The notes under the pieces are model-generated. The model had not been told where the DNA came from, made no database searches, and saw nothing but the letters and a program-made list of their open reading frames with translations. This document shows positions 23,113 to 33,747 of a stretch of 64,000 bases of DNA, piece by piece. The position numbers were made by a program, and so were the translations under genes. Source of the DNA: Isoetes taiwanensis (taxonomy: Eukaryota; Streptophyta; Lycopodiopsida; Isoetales; Isoetaceae); assembly GCA_021234155.1 (NCBI GenBank), contig JAJEKV010000145.1:250001-314000 (forward strand). The letters run 5' to 3'. Position 1 is the first letter of the stretch, and every line of letters begins with the position of its first letter.

Positions 23113-23960
23113 TCCTTCTATTCTATTCAACACATCTTCACCATGCTGGACTATTCCTGCAATCATTGCACCCCAAGGAATGACATTACGATCTGACAAT
23201 CCAGAAAAGACTTGGCATGATTCCTCCAAACTACCACATTCTGCATACATATCAACTACGCTACTGCCCAATACTACATCTAATGTTATATCACTTTTGA
23301 CAATTTCAAAATGAGCACATATGGGAAGGTGCATGCTTTCAAGATAGCGACGTAAACATGCCAGTTTCTTTTTACACCTAGTGATTGCATTTGGGTATAC
23401 AATCGCATGGCTGTTTCACGATCCCCAAGACTAGTGTGGGCCAAAATAATTGCACTTCATGTATAAGTAGTAGGCTATAAAATTTTCTTGAAAGCTTGAG
23501 TTGCATCGGGCAAACGACCACAAGAAGCAAATAAACGAATAAGGTGATTGCCCAAGAGTTCAATAGAATCAAGGCCATTCTGGGCCATCACGATCTGTAT
23601 TCTTCTACCATATTTTGTATCTTGCTTTTTAGTGCAATCTCGAAGGAGGTAATATGCATTGTCTCTAGATAAAGCAATATTTTGCATCTCCAATATTTCA
23701 AGAACATCATCTAATCGTCCCTCTTTACACATACTATCCAGAGCCCTGAGGCCAGATGAGAGTTTTAAGCCACAATAACGATAAATAACAAACAAGGCTA
23801 AAACATCATGAACAACAATTAAGCCAAAACAAGTACCTGGAAATCTTGTCCAACTGTGTAAGCTGGTTTTGAAATACAGAGCATTCAGAAAGAAAGAAGA
23901 GTAAGAGATAAAAGAAGCTGCTACTTCTCTTACAGGTAAGTCTGGCAAATCCGGCAATGC
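23100..23960 (-). pseudogene. PPR (pentatricopeptide repeat) protein pseudogene
   Basis: Three adjacent minus-strand frames make up one decayed PPR array. The first (23,760-23,475) contains LDSMCKEGRLDDVLEILEMQ and LIRLFASCGRLPDATQAF. After in-frame stops comes TSLGDRETAMRLYTQMQ. A frameshift near 23,330 leads to VVLGSSVVDMYAECGSLEE and VIPWGAMIAGIVQHG. These are P-, L- and S-type PPR units as in plant organelle RNA-editing factors, which bind organellar RNA in plastids or mitochondria. The array ends abruptly at a polypyrimidine tract, with no E or DYW domain. Stops plus a frameshift show that it is dead. The 5' part is duplicated at 41.4-41.9 kb. Confidence 0.87.
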
Positions 23961-24159
23961 TGGCCGGACTATGTCTCCAAACTGTTGATCAATGTCGACA
24001 AATAATCGTTATGGCTCCATCCACTTAACTGGTTTGCACAGCCACTGCTCAATAAGCGACTGCCAGTTTACAGCCAACAACAAGTTTGGAGCAGTTTCCT
24101 GCATATTCTAGGTATATTTAAGTATATACTTAGAATATGCCGAAAACCCACACGAGCAA

Positions 24160-24300
24160 GGGTTTGCCCCCACTAGGGGCAACCCCAAAAAGAAATTCTA
24201 TGTTTGAATCTCGTACGGATATGAGAGAGCGATGGTAGTGGCGGCAATAGGCTCGTACCAATATGAATGGGCTCCTAACAATAGGAATAGGCCTATCTTA
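24160..24300. other. Upstream flank of the PPR pseudogene shared with the 41.8-kb copy
   Basis: The words AGGGTTTGCCCCCACTAGGG and GCAACCCCAAAAAG here correspond to AGGGTTTGCCCCCATAGGGG and GCAACCCAAAAAA at about 41,850-41,880. The duplication with the second PPR fragment therefore extends beyond coding sequence. Confidence 0.7.
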
Positions 24301-24705
24301 TGATTCTTCTCAATTAGGTAATAGATGGAGAGTGTTTTTTTTACATTGCACTTTCCTGCCTCTTGGATTTTACTTATGCTAAAATGTTCATGATTAATTT
24401 ATGGCAAAATGCATTCATTATTTGTTCTAATATTTACCCTTGTTGCAGATTTTTTATGCCCATAAACGCGGGAGTCTAGATCCGATCCATAACCCTGATC
24501 ACATTCCCTTATGATCACATTCATTTATACAGGAGTCTATGTTCAGCATTTATTTTGTGGGTCTCCAAGGAAGCATTTTGTACAGAATGAGCGGAGTTTT
24601 GATTAGTGTAGACCACAATATACAATGTCGTTTCTCGTGCTGTCACAAAGGCCTGGCAACTCTTCAGCTTCTTTAGCAAAAGACTAGAAATATTTGTTGA
24701 TTTAT
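24299..24705. repeat. Direct repeat copy A (about 410 bases)
   Basis: From TGATTCTTCTC to TATTTGTTGAT this segment matches 33,285-33,690, including TGCTAAAATGT, CCTTGTTGCAGATTTTTTAT, TCCATAACCCTGATCACATT and CAGAATGAGCGGAGTTTTGA. Copy A lacks a stretch of about 37 bases present in copy B and carries a short insertion of its own. The pair brackets the pyrimidine-rich block. The ends are not TG...CA, so I do not call them LTRs. Confidence 0.85.
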
Positions 24706-26010
24706 TGAAATCCCATCGATTCGAGCCATCAGATCGCCATTCTGGGAAGGGACGAGCGCCTATATTAGGCCATTTCCGTCTTCGGTTCGGTTATCGGCGT
24801 CTTCTCACAGCAGCTCTTCTTCTCCTCTGGTGGCTTCCCTCCTACTCTCAGTTGTCCCTTGCTTTCTTGCCTATCCTCCCTGCCTATCCTCGATACTTCG
24901 GCGTCATTTCAACCCATTTGACCTGTCTTCATCCCCTCCTGCTTTTCTTCCTATCCAAATCCGTTTTCTTTCTGATTCATTTTCGTTTCTGATGATGCAT
25001 GCTATTTCATGTGCACAAACTACTATCTTGCATGCTCGGATGTTCCTCGAGCTGACTTTTCATAGCGTGTTTTTTGAAGATCCTTTTCTGGTTTGCTGGT
25101 GCTTTTTTGTGGTTTAATTTCCTTGGGGGCTCTGCTCATGCATAGATGGAGGTTTCGATTATTGGTATGGGTTTTCTCTGTTTTGCTATTGATACATGCA
25201 GTTGGCTATGGAGCAGCACACATCTTGGTGCATCTGCGGAATCGAATCTTTCCATGGAAGATGGCAGATTATACAATTGGTTTTGCAGCACAAGGGTTTT
25301 TCAATGCAGCTCTGGATTCGGCTGTGTGACATCATTCGAGCATGCTCTCTAACTTCGTTTCCTTTTTTTTTCCTATCCTCTCCTCTGTACTTGTCGAGGT
25401 CTGGCATAGCCAAGGCAGTTCCCGGCCATTTGATTGCTGACCCATGTCTGTGGTTTCTGTTACAGCCTCTTCTTCTCGCCCATTGTCCTGCCTTTATTTA
25501 CAGCTGGAAATATGCGCAGTCAAGAACCGAATCTGGAATGGATGTGGTCGCTGGAGCATTCGACGAAGTGTTGATGCTGCATCGTTGCTGGTCCGCCCGT
25601 GTTGTAGCAGATCGACTGTGAGCAAACAGGTCGCAGCCTTTTCCTTATATCCTTTTCCTGCCTTCACTCCCTAAGCCGATCTGCTTGGCCGATTTCAGCT
25701 CTTTAGGGTTGCCGCATGCCGCTAATTCCACCCAGCTCGACCAATCTCATTTTTCTTGCCATAGTTTGTAGATGGCTCGCCCTTTTCTCTACAGCTACAG
25801 GTCCAGCTGCTTCTTGCCTGGGTTTCTTTCTCCAAATGGTTACGCAGAAATGACATCTTTATGTCCCTCATGGATGGATAGCTCCTTGGGCAGGGCGTTG
25901 GCCGCCTTTGTTGTAGATGTTGGTTCAAACTCTGGTTATGCCCGTATTATCGTTTTTCTGTTACATTCGAGCTTTGCACTTCATTTTAATGTTACATTCT
26001 AGGTTTGCAC

Positions 26011-26335
26011 TTTTGTTGTTCTACACGTTCACCACTTCATTTCAACTTCCAACTACTTCCTGGGTTATTGTCAACCACCACATTTTTATTTTCAAAATCG
26101 ACTCTTTTCAGTTAATTATGGCTTTACACTTTTGTAGTGTGTTAGTTCCCTTGTAAGTTGCTACACGTCACTTTTGTTGTTATGCACGTTCACCACTTAA
26201 TTTCAACTTCCAACTACTTCCTAGGTTATTGTCAACCACCACATTTTTATTTTCCAAATCCACTCTTTTCAGTTAATTATGGCTTTACACCTTTATAGTG
26301 TGTTAGTTCCCTTGTAAGTTGCTACACGTCACTTC
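26011..26335 (+). repeat. Tandem duplication, 161-base unit
   Basis: TTTTGTTGTT...CACGTTCACCACTT begins at 26,011 and recurs at 26,172. The units share AACTTCCAACTACTTCCT, GTTATTGTCAACCACCACAT and TTCAGTTAATTATGGCTTTA. Only a few substitutions separate them, and both end TGTAAGTTGCTACACGTCAC. Confidence 0.9.
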
Positions 26336-27499
26336 TCTAGCCTCCTTTGCCATCCCAATATCCCGCCTGTGCCTTCTCCATGTCCCTGATCCGGCTAGCT
26401 TGTCCTTTCTTCTTTTGTTCATTTACCTTAGAGCTTACATTCATCGCATATTCCTCTTTAATCATGGGGATTTGTATTGGTATTTACTTACGTGCTTGGC
26501 ATCGCATCATTCAATTTTTTGCTTATGGGCATTCCTCTATTCTACTATATGCATACTCATATTCATTTGATCCGTTTTAGTCCGTCTTGTTTTTTTCATA
26601 TTTGATCTTCTATTTAGACCCTACCAAGTATTCCATATGTTGGGGGTTTTTTGTTTGGGGTCATGTCGATGTTTTGTTGTTCACATCTTTACTATGGTAA
26701 GTTCCTTTGTAGTATTCTTTTACGATTAGTGATGGTTCTTATGAATACTATAACGGGTTCTCTTCTTGTTTTCACAAAGCCATTAATTTAATTGCCTCAT
26801 CATTTATGCATCTAGAGTTGCCTTGACATTGCTAAGCATAATGGGACCTACTTTTGACGGTTTCTTGTCTTAGAATACGATCAATAGACACATTTTTTGC
26901 ATCATATGGTGGCTCCTCCATTTTGCTTAGATACATGCATTTTTTCTATGTGTTAGATGCTTTTATTCTTTTGGAATTGGTTCTTTATTGGCTATTCTAG
27001 CCTAGGGATATGCCATATCCTATATGTTTGGTGTTTTTTCTAACTTAGGTTGGTGGATCGATATCTCTGCCACTATTTCTTCATGTGGTGGCTTACTCAA
27101 TTTTATCTAGATACATGTATGTGGGTATTTTCCATTTTTCTATAGAAGGTTATTTATCATGAATTGACTCTTCTGGATTGTGTGGATATGTCCCCAATAG
27201 AAACAATGTAGCGCCAATATGGAGACAATGTAGAGACAATGTCGATGCCCCTCAGTGATCTTATGACCCTCTTTGCTAGGGGCCACCAAGTCCTATTTGG
27301 CACCTTGTCGTTTGGCGGCGTGTTTTTGTAATTGTTCTTTTCAGTTCTCGGTTTCTGGCCTTAGTATTACACGTCATTTGTCTATGTATTTAGCTTTTTC
27401 TGGATATGCTGCATATTGCGTTTGGCACTTCCTTATACTTATTCAACTTTTCACATTCTTCTCTTTGCCATGTTTTTTGCACTTTGTCATGTTTTTTCA

Positions 27500-28530
27500 T
27501 TTGCGAGCTCTTTTGCACCAGATTTATCCTTTGCAGCCTCTTCACCTCGTTGGTTTAGACTTCCTGTCGTCTTTTCATCTTGTATATTTTTTCCTTGATT
27601 TTTCAGTTATGGGGAGCTTCGTCCATTATTTTGCCTTGCTCACTCGATCATTTTCGTATTCTATTTTCTGTCAGTATATAATCTGATGTGGTTTTGGGGA
27701 TTATAGCATTGTTCATGTTGTTTTTAGGGCGATCGTGTTTTACATTTTCTCTGGCCGTTGGGCTCTTGTCTGTGGTTGTTTTCTTGTTGATTTGTTCATT
27801 GGCTTGCATTCCTCTTTTTTAGTATTTATGCTTGGGCTTAAAACATAACTTTGTTGTTTTTTTGGGGACTTCATTTTTAGCTCGCTGTCATTATGCATTG
27901 TGCTACCATTGTACATCATATTTGCTATTTGGCTATATTTGGAAATGAATTTATGTTTCTCATGTTTTTTCTTCCACCTGCTGGGTGATGCTTTTCTCCA
28001 CCTCCTAGGTGATGCTATCCTCTCTTTTTTTGAATTGTTGATTTTTTCTTATTTCTAATCGCTCACATCAATTTGAGTGCTTGTCGTTTTGCAGTCTGCC
28101 GCTTCACCATTATGCACGTTCTTGTTCTCCTTAACCGCTCATGGGTGCCTTCTATGTGTTCCAATTCTTCTCGCGCTCACGGTCGTTGGCATTCCTCTTC
28201 GTCTCACCCTCGCTACGTGCTTCGTGCCCGACTCAACACCTCGAGGTTTCGCGGCGGCTGGGCTTATAGTTTTTGAAGTTACGCCTCATTTTTTCGTTTC
28301 CGTTGTGCTCCGAATTAATTTTAGTCTCTGTTTCCTTCTTGCCCTTCCTTTTGCTCGGTGCTGGTATGACTATATTCTCTTCCTCAATCTCGTCCCTCGT
28401 TTGCCCAAGTATGTTTTTCCTATTGAGGCCTTTATTCATGGCTTTATGCATATGATATTTGTCTTCTGACATCACCACACATTTCTCCTATGCTACCCTG
28501 AACCAGACCTTAGTATTACACGTCTTTTGT
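27500..28530 (+). repeat. Duplicated about 1-kb segment, copy 1
   Basis: From GAGCTCTTTTGCACC through CTATGCTACCCTGAACCAGA this segment aligns collinearly with 30,236-31,215. Shared words include TATAATCTGATGTGGTTTTG, GCTCTTGTCTGTGGTTGTTT, CACCATTATGCACGTTCTTG and TTGTGCTCCGAATTAA. Copy 1 is continuous across the point where copy 2 is interrupted by an insertion, so it serves as an empty-site reference. Confidence 0.88.
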
Positions 28531-28654
28531 ATATGTGCAATTTAGCTTTTTATGGATATGTCACATATTGCGTTTGGCACTTCCTTATACTCATTCCAAT
28601 TCTTCTCTTTGCCATGTTTTTTGCACTTTGTCATGTTTTTGCATTTGTGAGCTC

Positions 28655-29251
28655 TTTTGCAACACAAACCATTAACATCCAACATATAAAAATTAAATCC
28701 CCCAACACATAACAAGCATTGACATTAACAACCAACACATAACTACCATTGACATTAATTAACACAACCATTGGGTCCAACACATTTAAATTAAAATCCC
28801 CCTTAAACCCCCTTCGGTTTGGGTGCATATTCACACGGGGGGTGACTCCGGGCAACGAGAGCTGTTGGATAGGCATATTCATCCCTTATTCCTTAATCTA
28901 CACCGTACGTACAGTTCCTCGTTTGTGGGATATACAAGTACAAAATTTGCTATACTGTATAACAAGATTCGCAAAATACTATAAGATTTCAATCGGAATA
29001 CTATATGGTGTTGATTTTGTACGTGCAAAATACAATTATGAGGGCTCTCGCTGCCCTACGTCACCCCCCGTGTGAATATGCACCCAAACCAAAGGGGGTT
29101 TAAGGGGGATTTTAATTTAAATGTGTTGGACCCAATGGTTGTGTTAATTAATGTCAATGGTAGTTATGTGTTGGTTGTTAATGTCAATGCTTGTTATGTG
29201 TTGGGGGATTTAATTTTTATATGTTGGATGTTAATGGTTTGTGTTGCAAAA
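28655..29251. mobile_element. Foldback element with inverted arms of about 208 bases
   Basis: The left arm 28,655-28,862 is the near-perfect reverse complement of the right arm 29,042-29,251, with a loop of about 180 bases. Both outer ends carry TTTTGCAACACAAACC (as its complement on the right) and both inner ends read GAGAGC/GCTCTC. Arm identity is very high, which implies a recent insertion or gene conversion. Comparison with copy 1 at 27,510-27,530 shows that this element and the next 1 kb are absent from the ancestral sequence. No transposase frame is present. Because the two arms are mirror images, they generate a shared protein frame on opposite strands, which I regard as meaningless. 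No clear target duplication was found, so the superfamily is open. Confidence 0.85.
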
Positions 29252-30235
29252 AAATTTTGGCCTTCGGGGGCCTTAGGACGTTCCCCCGGTGACAAAAAAA
29301 TTTTAGAATTCAAACCCGAGAAAAATCTAAAATTCATTTGAGGCTTTCATCACCTGTAACTTTTGAATTTCATCACTATAAAACAAATAGAACATAAATA
29401 AAAGTTACCATAAAGATAGAGCGGATTGATCCCATTATTGTGAAAGTCATAAAGTTTGCAACACCCATACACAAACATTTTTCAACTAGAATTTAACAAA
29501 GACCTTTTGGCCTCCATGGATTCTTGTGGTGAGAAACCAAAGTGGAAACTTTTTCGCTTGTTAGCACAAGGATCTAGAAGCCTTGGAATTTGCTTAATAA
29601 CTGCCTCAAAAATCTAAAATGCATGGTAATTTTTGCAACCTTCATTCGAATGAGCCATAAAACAATATCCAATAGCGCAATCCCAGATAATCACCGGTAG
29701 GATGTGAAAGCCAACCAAACCCGGCCGAAAAATTGCTGTTTTAGCATAGATAACTTAACCAAACATATCCATATCATACACTAATCAAAAAAGATCTCGG
29801 AGAGCTTTCCAACGCAATAAAAATCATCTCAAACAGAGCTCGGACCAAAAGTTATGATAAGAAATGTGTTGCCGGGCGGGGAAACTACACTATATGCGCC
29901 CTTCAAGCCCCTTCATGTGCCCATTATGCACCCCACACACAAAAAGAGGGCTTTTGTTGTGAGCCATTGGTTGTTGACCATTATGCACCACATGCACAAA
30001 AAGAGGGCTTTTGTTGTGAGCCATTGGTTGTTGACCATTATGCACAACACGCACAAAAAAAGGGCTTTTGTTGTGAGCCATTGGTTGTTGACCATTGGAA
30101 AAAAAAAGGCTAAAATCAATGGCTCAGAAATGGTGCACTCTAGACGTACGCATTAGTACATCCATTTGAATACATCACGAAATCATAGGAAAACCTTAGT
30201 GAAAAGCGTACAAAAACACAAAGAAAACCCCCTGT
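29252..30235. mobile_element. Second part of the insertion: unclassified repeat
   Basis: This stretch starts with TTTTGGCCTTCGGGGGCC...GTTCCCCCGGTGAC, which can fold on itself (GGGGG with CCCCC). It continues through AT-rich sequence to the 57-base tandem repeat and to CCCCTGTTATTATGCTACAT. It separates the two halves of the duplicated host segment together with the foldback element. It may be a nested transposon or part of one composite insertion. No coding motif is seen. Confidence 0.5.
29922..30098 (+). repeat. 57-bp tandem repeat, three units plus a partial
   Basis: CATTATGCA begins at 29,922, 29,979 and 30,036, and a truncated unit starts at 30,093. Each unit contains AAAAAGAGGGCTTTTGTTGT and GAGCCATTGGTTGTTGAC. 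The period is divisible by three, so open frames run through it on both strands: KKRAFVVSHWLLTIMH repeated every 19 residues on plus, and a matching 19-residue repeat on minus. I see no start, promoter or family to support a protein. Confidence 0.95.
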
Positions 30236-31215
30236 TATTATGCTACATATTTATCCTTTGAAGCCTATTCACCTCGTTGGTTTCGAATTCCTGTCGTATT
30301 TTCCTATTGTATATTCTTTCTTTGATTTTTCCATTATGGGGAGCTTTGTCCATTGTTTTGCCCTGCTTACTCGATCATTTTTTCGTATTCTGTTTTCTGT
30401 CGGTATATAATCTGATGTGGTTTTGGGGCTTATAGCATTGTTCATGTTGTTATTAAGGTGATCGTTACACTTTCTCTGGCCGTCGGGCTCTTGTCTGTGG
30501 TTGTTTTCTCGTTGATTTGTTCATTGGCTTGCATTCCTCTTTTCTCGTATTTATGCTTGGGCTTAAAACATAACTTTGTTGGCTTTTTTGGGGACTTCAT
30601 TTTTAGCTCGCTATCATTATGCATTGTGCTACCATTATACATTATATTTGCTATTTAGCTATATTTGCAAATTTCTGTTTATCATGTTTTTCTTCCACCC
30701 ATTTGGGTGATGCTTTTTCCACCCACAGGTGATGCTATCCTCTTTTTTTTCATGAATTGTTGATTTTTTCTCATTTCTAATCGCTCACATCATTTTGAGT
30801 GCTTGTCATTTTGCAGTTTGCCGCTTCACCATTATGCACGTTCTTGTTCTCTTTAACCGCTCATGGGTGCCTTCTACATGTTCCAATTCTTCTCACGCTT
30901 CGATTAGTTGGTGCTCCTCTTAGTCTCACCCTCGCTTCGTTAGCCGTTACTTCAACTTCGACACACCGGAGGTTTCGGCGGTGGAGCTTCTAGTTTATCG
31001 CGATTCGTCTCATTTTTTTACGTTTTACGTTGTGCTCCGAATTAACTTTAGTCTTCGTTTCCTTCTTGACCTTCTTTTTGCTCGGTGCTACGTTTGCCAC
31101 AGTATGTTTTCTTTTGGGGCCGTTATTCATGGATTTATGCATATGGTATTTGTCTTCTGACATCACCACATATTTCTCCTATGCTACCCTGAACCAGACC
31201 TTAGCATTTTCACTC
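30236..31215 (+). repeat. Duplicated about 1-kb segment, copy 2
   Basis: Collinear with 27,520-28,510, resuming after the insertion with TTTATCCTTTGAAGCC (copy 1: TTTATCCTTTGCAGCC). Several short indels are present. Its upstream half, before the insertion, lies at about 28,500-28,660. Confidence 0.88.
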
Positions 31216-31539
31216 TCCTCATCTTGTTCCCTCCTTTTCACATCCTTTTGAACCTCCTTCGCTTTAGACTTCTTGTTGTCAACCTCATTTTTTCTTCGTT
31301 GTCTTTCTTTTTCATTGTCTCATGGTGGTGTTCTTATTCCCCTTCTAAACGAAACCCACTCGCCCGCGTATGCACGATTGCACTTTGTTTTTGACAACAT
31401 ATGTCGGGTTGCACTTTGTCTTCTTTATGTCTATGCATTTTTACATTCCTATGCGTAAGTTTTTTCCTCTTTGCCTAATTATCTCCGTTCCTTGTTATTA
31501 GATATTGGCCACAGGTTCGGAAGGAATAATAGCCACATT

Positions 31540-31590
31540 CACGGACTTCAGTCCGTAGCCACATTCACGGACTTCGGTCCATAATCTGTA
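31540..31590 (+). repeat. Short tandem repeat GTAGCCACATTCACGGACTT
   Basis: The word TAGCCACATTCACGGACTTC occurs twice back to back, each followed by (A/G)GTCC(G/A)TA, giving two nearly identical units of about 28 bases. Confidence 0.7.
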
Positions 31591-32387
31591 TTCACATTCG
31601 ACAACTATCTATGTGATCTGCATTCATATCATATGTGCATTGTATGTATTACGTGGTTTGTTTTTTCATCGCCTTGTTGCCATTCTCTTGGCATGCCGGG
31701 GGTGCTTCCTTAGATTAAATATCGTGGCGGCGCTTTTTCTTTTTCATTGTTTTTGTTTTACGATGTCCTTCCTTTTTCAGGTCATTGGCTGATACCGGCC
31801 ATAACCAAAGCGCCTCCCAGGCTCTTCTTCTTGACCTTTCTCCCCCGCGGCTCGTTCATACTGCTTTGGTTCTCGTCGTCAGCAGCGTGCTTCCTCCTCG
31901 TTTGAACCCGGACTCTTGGACCACGTTTTTCCTTTCTCTCCCTGCCACCCCAAAACGAGACCAACTTGCGATGGTCATCACGATTTCTTTAGCTTCGCGC
32001 TTTGCGATTCGCATGCCCCATCACTATCCTTCAGAGCCCTAATTTCTACCGGTTCCTATCATCTCCTCGATCCCTTTTTGGCTCCTCTCCTTCCTGGCGT
32101 CCTTTATCCTATCCATTTGCTCGGGGGTGGTGGCGGGAGTGTCTTCTTGCTATTGGCTTAAGTCCATCCCAGTATGGTACTCATTACAGTTCGTCGCGGC
32201 GGGGTCTCGGCGGCTGCCGCTCAGGGGGTTTCACATGATGTTGTGCGCTCACGATTCGACAAAGCTCCTCTCTCTCCGCTAGAGTGGTGCCCCAACTCAA
32301 TACCTGGAGGTTCCACTGCAACTGGGCTTATAGTTGAGGAAGTCCTTTGGTAGTCGGCCGGTTTGTGTCTCGCGAGTCCCTTCCCGA

Positions 32388-33246
32388 ATCCCATCGATCC
32401 GAGCCATCCGGATCGCCATTTAGGAAAAGACGGCAAAAACGCCATTTACGTCGCCGGTTCGGTTTAAAAGTCTTCTCACAGCAGCTCTTCTTCTCCTCTC
32501 GTGGCTTCCCTCCCTTCCCGCCCTGCTGCGTGGGCGCATGAGTTTTTTTTCATTTGTATTTTTTGTTCATGCACTCTTTGTTGTTCTCCACCTGTGGTTG
32601 TTGCTATTCTCATGTTTCTGTTTCATCGGCATCCTGCTGCATTATTCTCCACTTGCGGGTGATGCTGTTTATTTCCACCTCGAGGGTGATGCATATTTTT
32701 ACATAATGGTTTTCCACCCGTTGGGTGCTGCTTTTTCCACCCTATGGGTGATGCTCTCTTTTTCTGTCATGTTCTTTTTTCATTTGTTTTCATTTCTCAT
32801 ATCTTTGGACCTTCTTGGTGCAGCTTGTTTTTCATGACTATGCCTGTTTGTTTTCTCTAACCATTTACGGGTATTTTTTGGAGAGTTTTTTATTGCTTGC
32901 AGGATTCCGCCGTTTTCCGCCGTCTGCTAGGACACATTTGAGGTCTTCGCCGTCTTCTGGGGTCCTGCTGAATTTGTATTCGCCATCAACCCTATCTCCT
33001 CCCATTCTCTAGGCAACACATTCAAGGCTTTTGGCGACCATTTCTCATTAGGGTTTTCCTCGAAAACCCGAAAGGGCGGGGTTTTTTTATCCCGATGAGA
33101 AGTTGTCGCCATTACCCTTCTATATTGCCTATGCGCATTTTCTGTTTGTGGGGTAGTCCGATATTGTTCCTATGGTCGGCTACCCCTCTCTATTCTTCAA
33201 AACATTGTATACAGCTGCTGTGATGAATGACAAGCCTATCTATCCG
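32388..33246 (+). mobile_element. Non-coding retroposon-like unit with hairpin 3' end
   Basis: It starts with CCCATCGATCCGAGCCATC, also found at 24,713, followed by the shared CTTCTCACAGCAGCTCTTCT. It ends with a stem-forming segment (33,051-33,092), then GTGATGAATGACAAGCCTAT and a short CTAT repeat. The final 200 bases match 60,955-61,200. A shared internal start and a shared end suggest a unit of about 0.86 kb that moves by target-primed reverse transcription, using a LINE partner. The phrase CCGGTTTGTGTCTCGCGAGT occurs immediately before the start, and CCGGTTTTGTGTCTCTCGTG immediately after the end, which looks like a long target duplication. No protein is encoded. Confidence 0.55.
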
Positions 33247-33284
33247 GTTTTGTGTCTCTCGTGAGTCCCTTCCCAGAATCGGAC

Positions 33285-33690
33285 TATCTCATGATTCTTC
33301 TCGATTGCATAGCACATTGCCTCTTCGATTTTGCTTATGCTAAAATGTGCATGATTAATTTATGACAAAATGCATTCATTAATTGTTCTAATATTTGCCC
33401 TTGTTGCAGATTTTTTATGCCCATAAACACAGGAGTCTATATTCGATCCATAACCCTGATCACATTCACTTACATGAGTCTATATTAAGCATTTACTTTG
33501 TGGGTCTCCAAGTTGAATGAAAATATTGTTCAAGTCATTTTATGAAAAGAAGCATTTTCTACAGAATGAGCGGAGTTTTGATTGTTGTAGACCACAAATG
33601 TCGTTTCTCGTGCCGTCGCAAAGGTCTGGCAACTCTTCAACTTCTTTAGCAGAAGACTTGAAATATTTGTTGATATACAGAAACCTATCT
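33285..33690. repeat. Direct repeat copy B (about 410 bases)
   Basis: Partner of 24,299-24,705. It keeps a stretch of about 37 bases (GTTGAATGAAAATATTGTTC and onward, near 33,511) absent from copy A. The position of that stretch, just after TCTCCAAG, would fit loss of a short segment in copy A. Confidence 0.85.
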
Positions 33691-33747
33691 AACCAAAGTT
33701 CTGGAGTTAGAAACTTGTGTGACAGCTGATAGCTAAATTCTCTTATG

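Larger units (their letters stand above)
24713..33246 (+). other. Pyrimidine-rich non-coding mosaic (about 8.5 kb)
   Basis: The plus strand is persistently T- and C-rich with few purine runs. It carries many short overlapping frames but no recognisable protein motif. It contains internal duplications (24,713/32,388; 26,011/26,172; 27,500-28,530/30,236-31,215), repeated CCACC...GGGTGATGC modules, and a nested insertion at 28,655-30,235. It ends in a non-LTR-like 3' terminus at 33,246. I infer a cluster of related non-coding retroposons, some nested or duplicated. The hydrophobic leucine/phenylalanine/serine-rich open frames follow simply from TTT, CTT and TCT richness. Confidence 0.6.

Noticed and set aside
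28749-29341. Mirror-image frames of 83-108 codons
   Set aside because: They arise because the two arms of the foldback are reverse complements of each other.
29854-30156. 100-codon repeat protein on plus and 63/68-codon repeats on minus
   Set aside because: Produced by the 57-base tandem repeat; no start context, promoter or family.
25093-33012. Many 60-140-codon frames with hydrophobic Leu/Phe/Ser-rich products resembling membrane proteins
   Set aside because: They follow from the T/C-rich plus strand, overlap in several phases, lack shared frames between the two duplicated copies, and show no conserved motif.
24299-33690. LTR retrotransposon bounded by the 410-base direct repeats
   Set aside because: No TG...CA ends, no primer binding site after copy A, no polypurine tract before copy B, and no target duplication seen.
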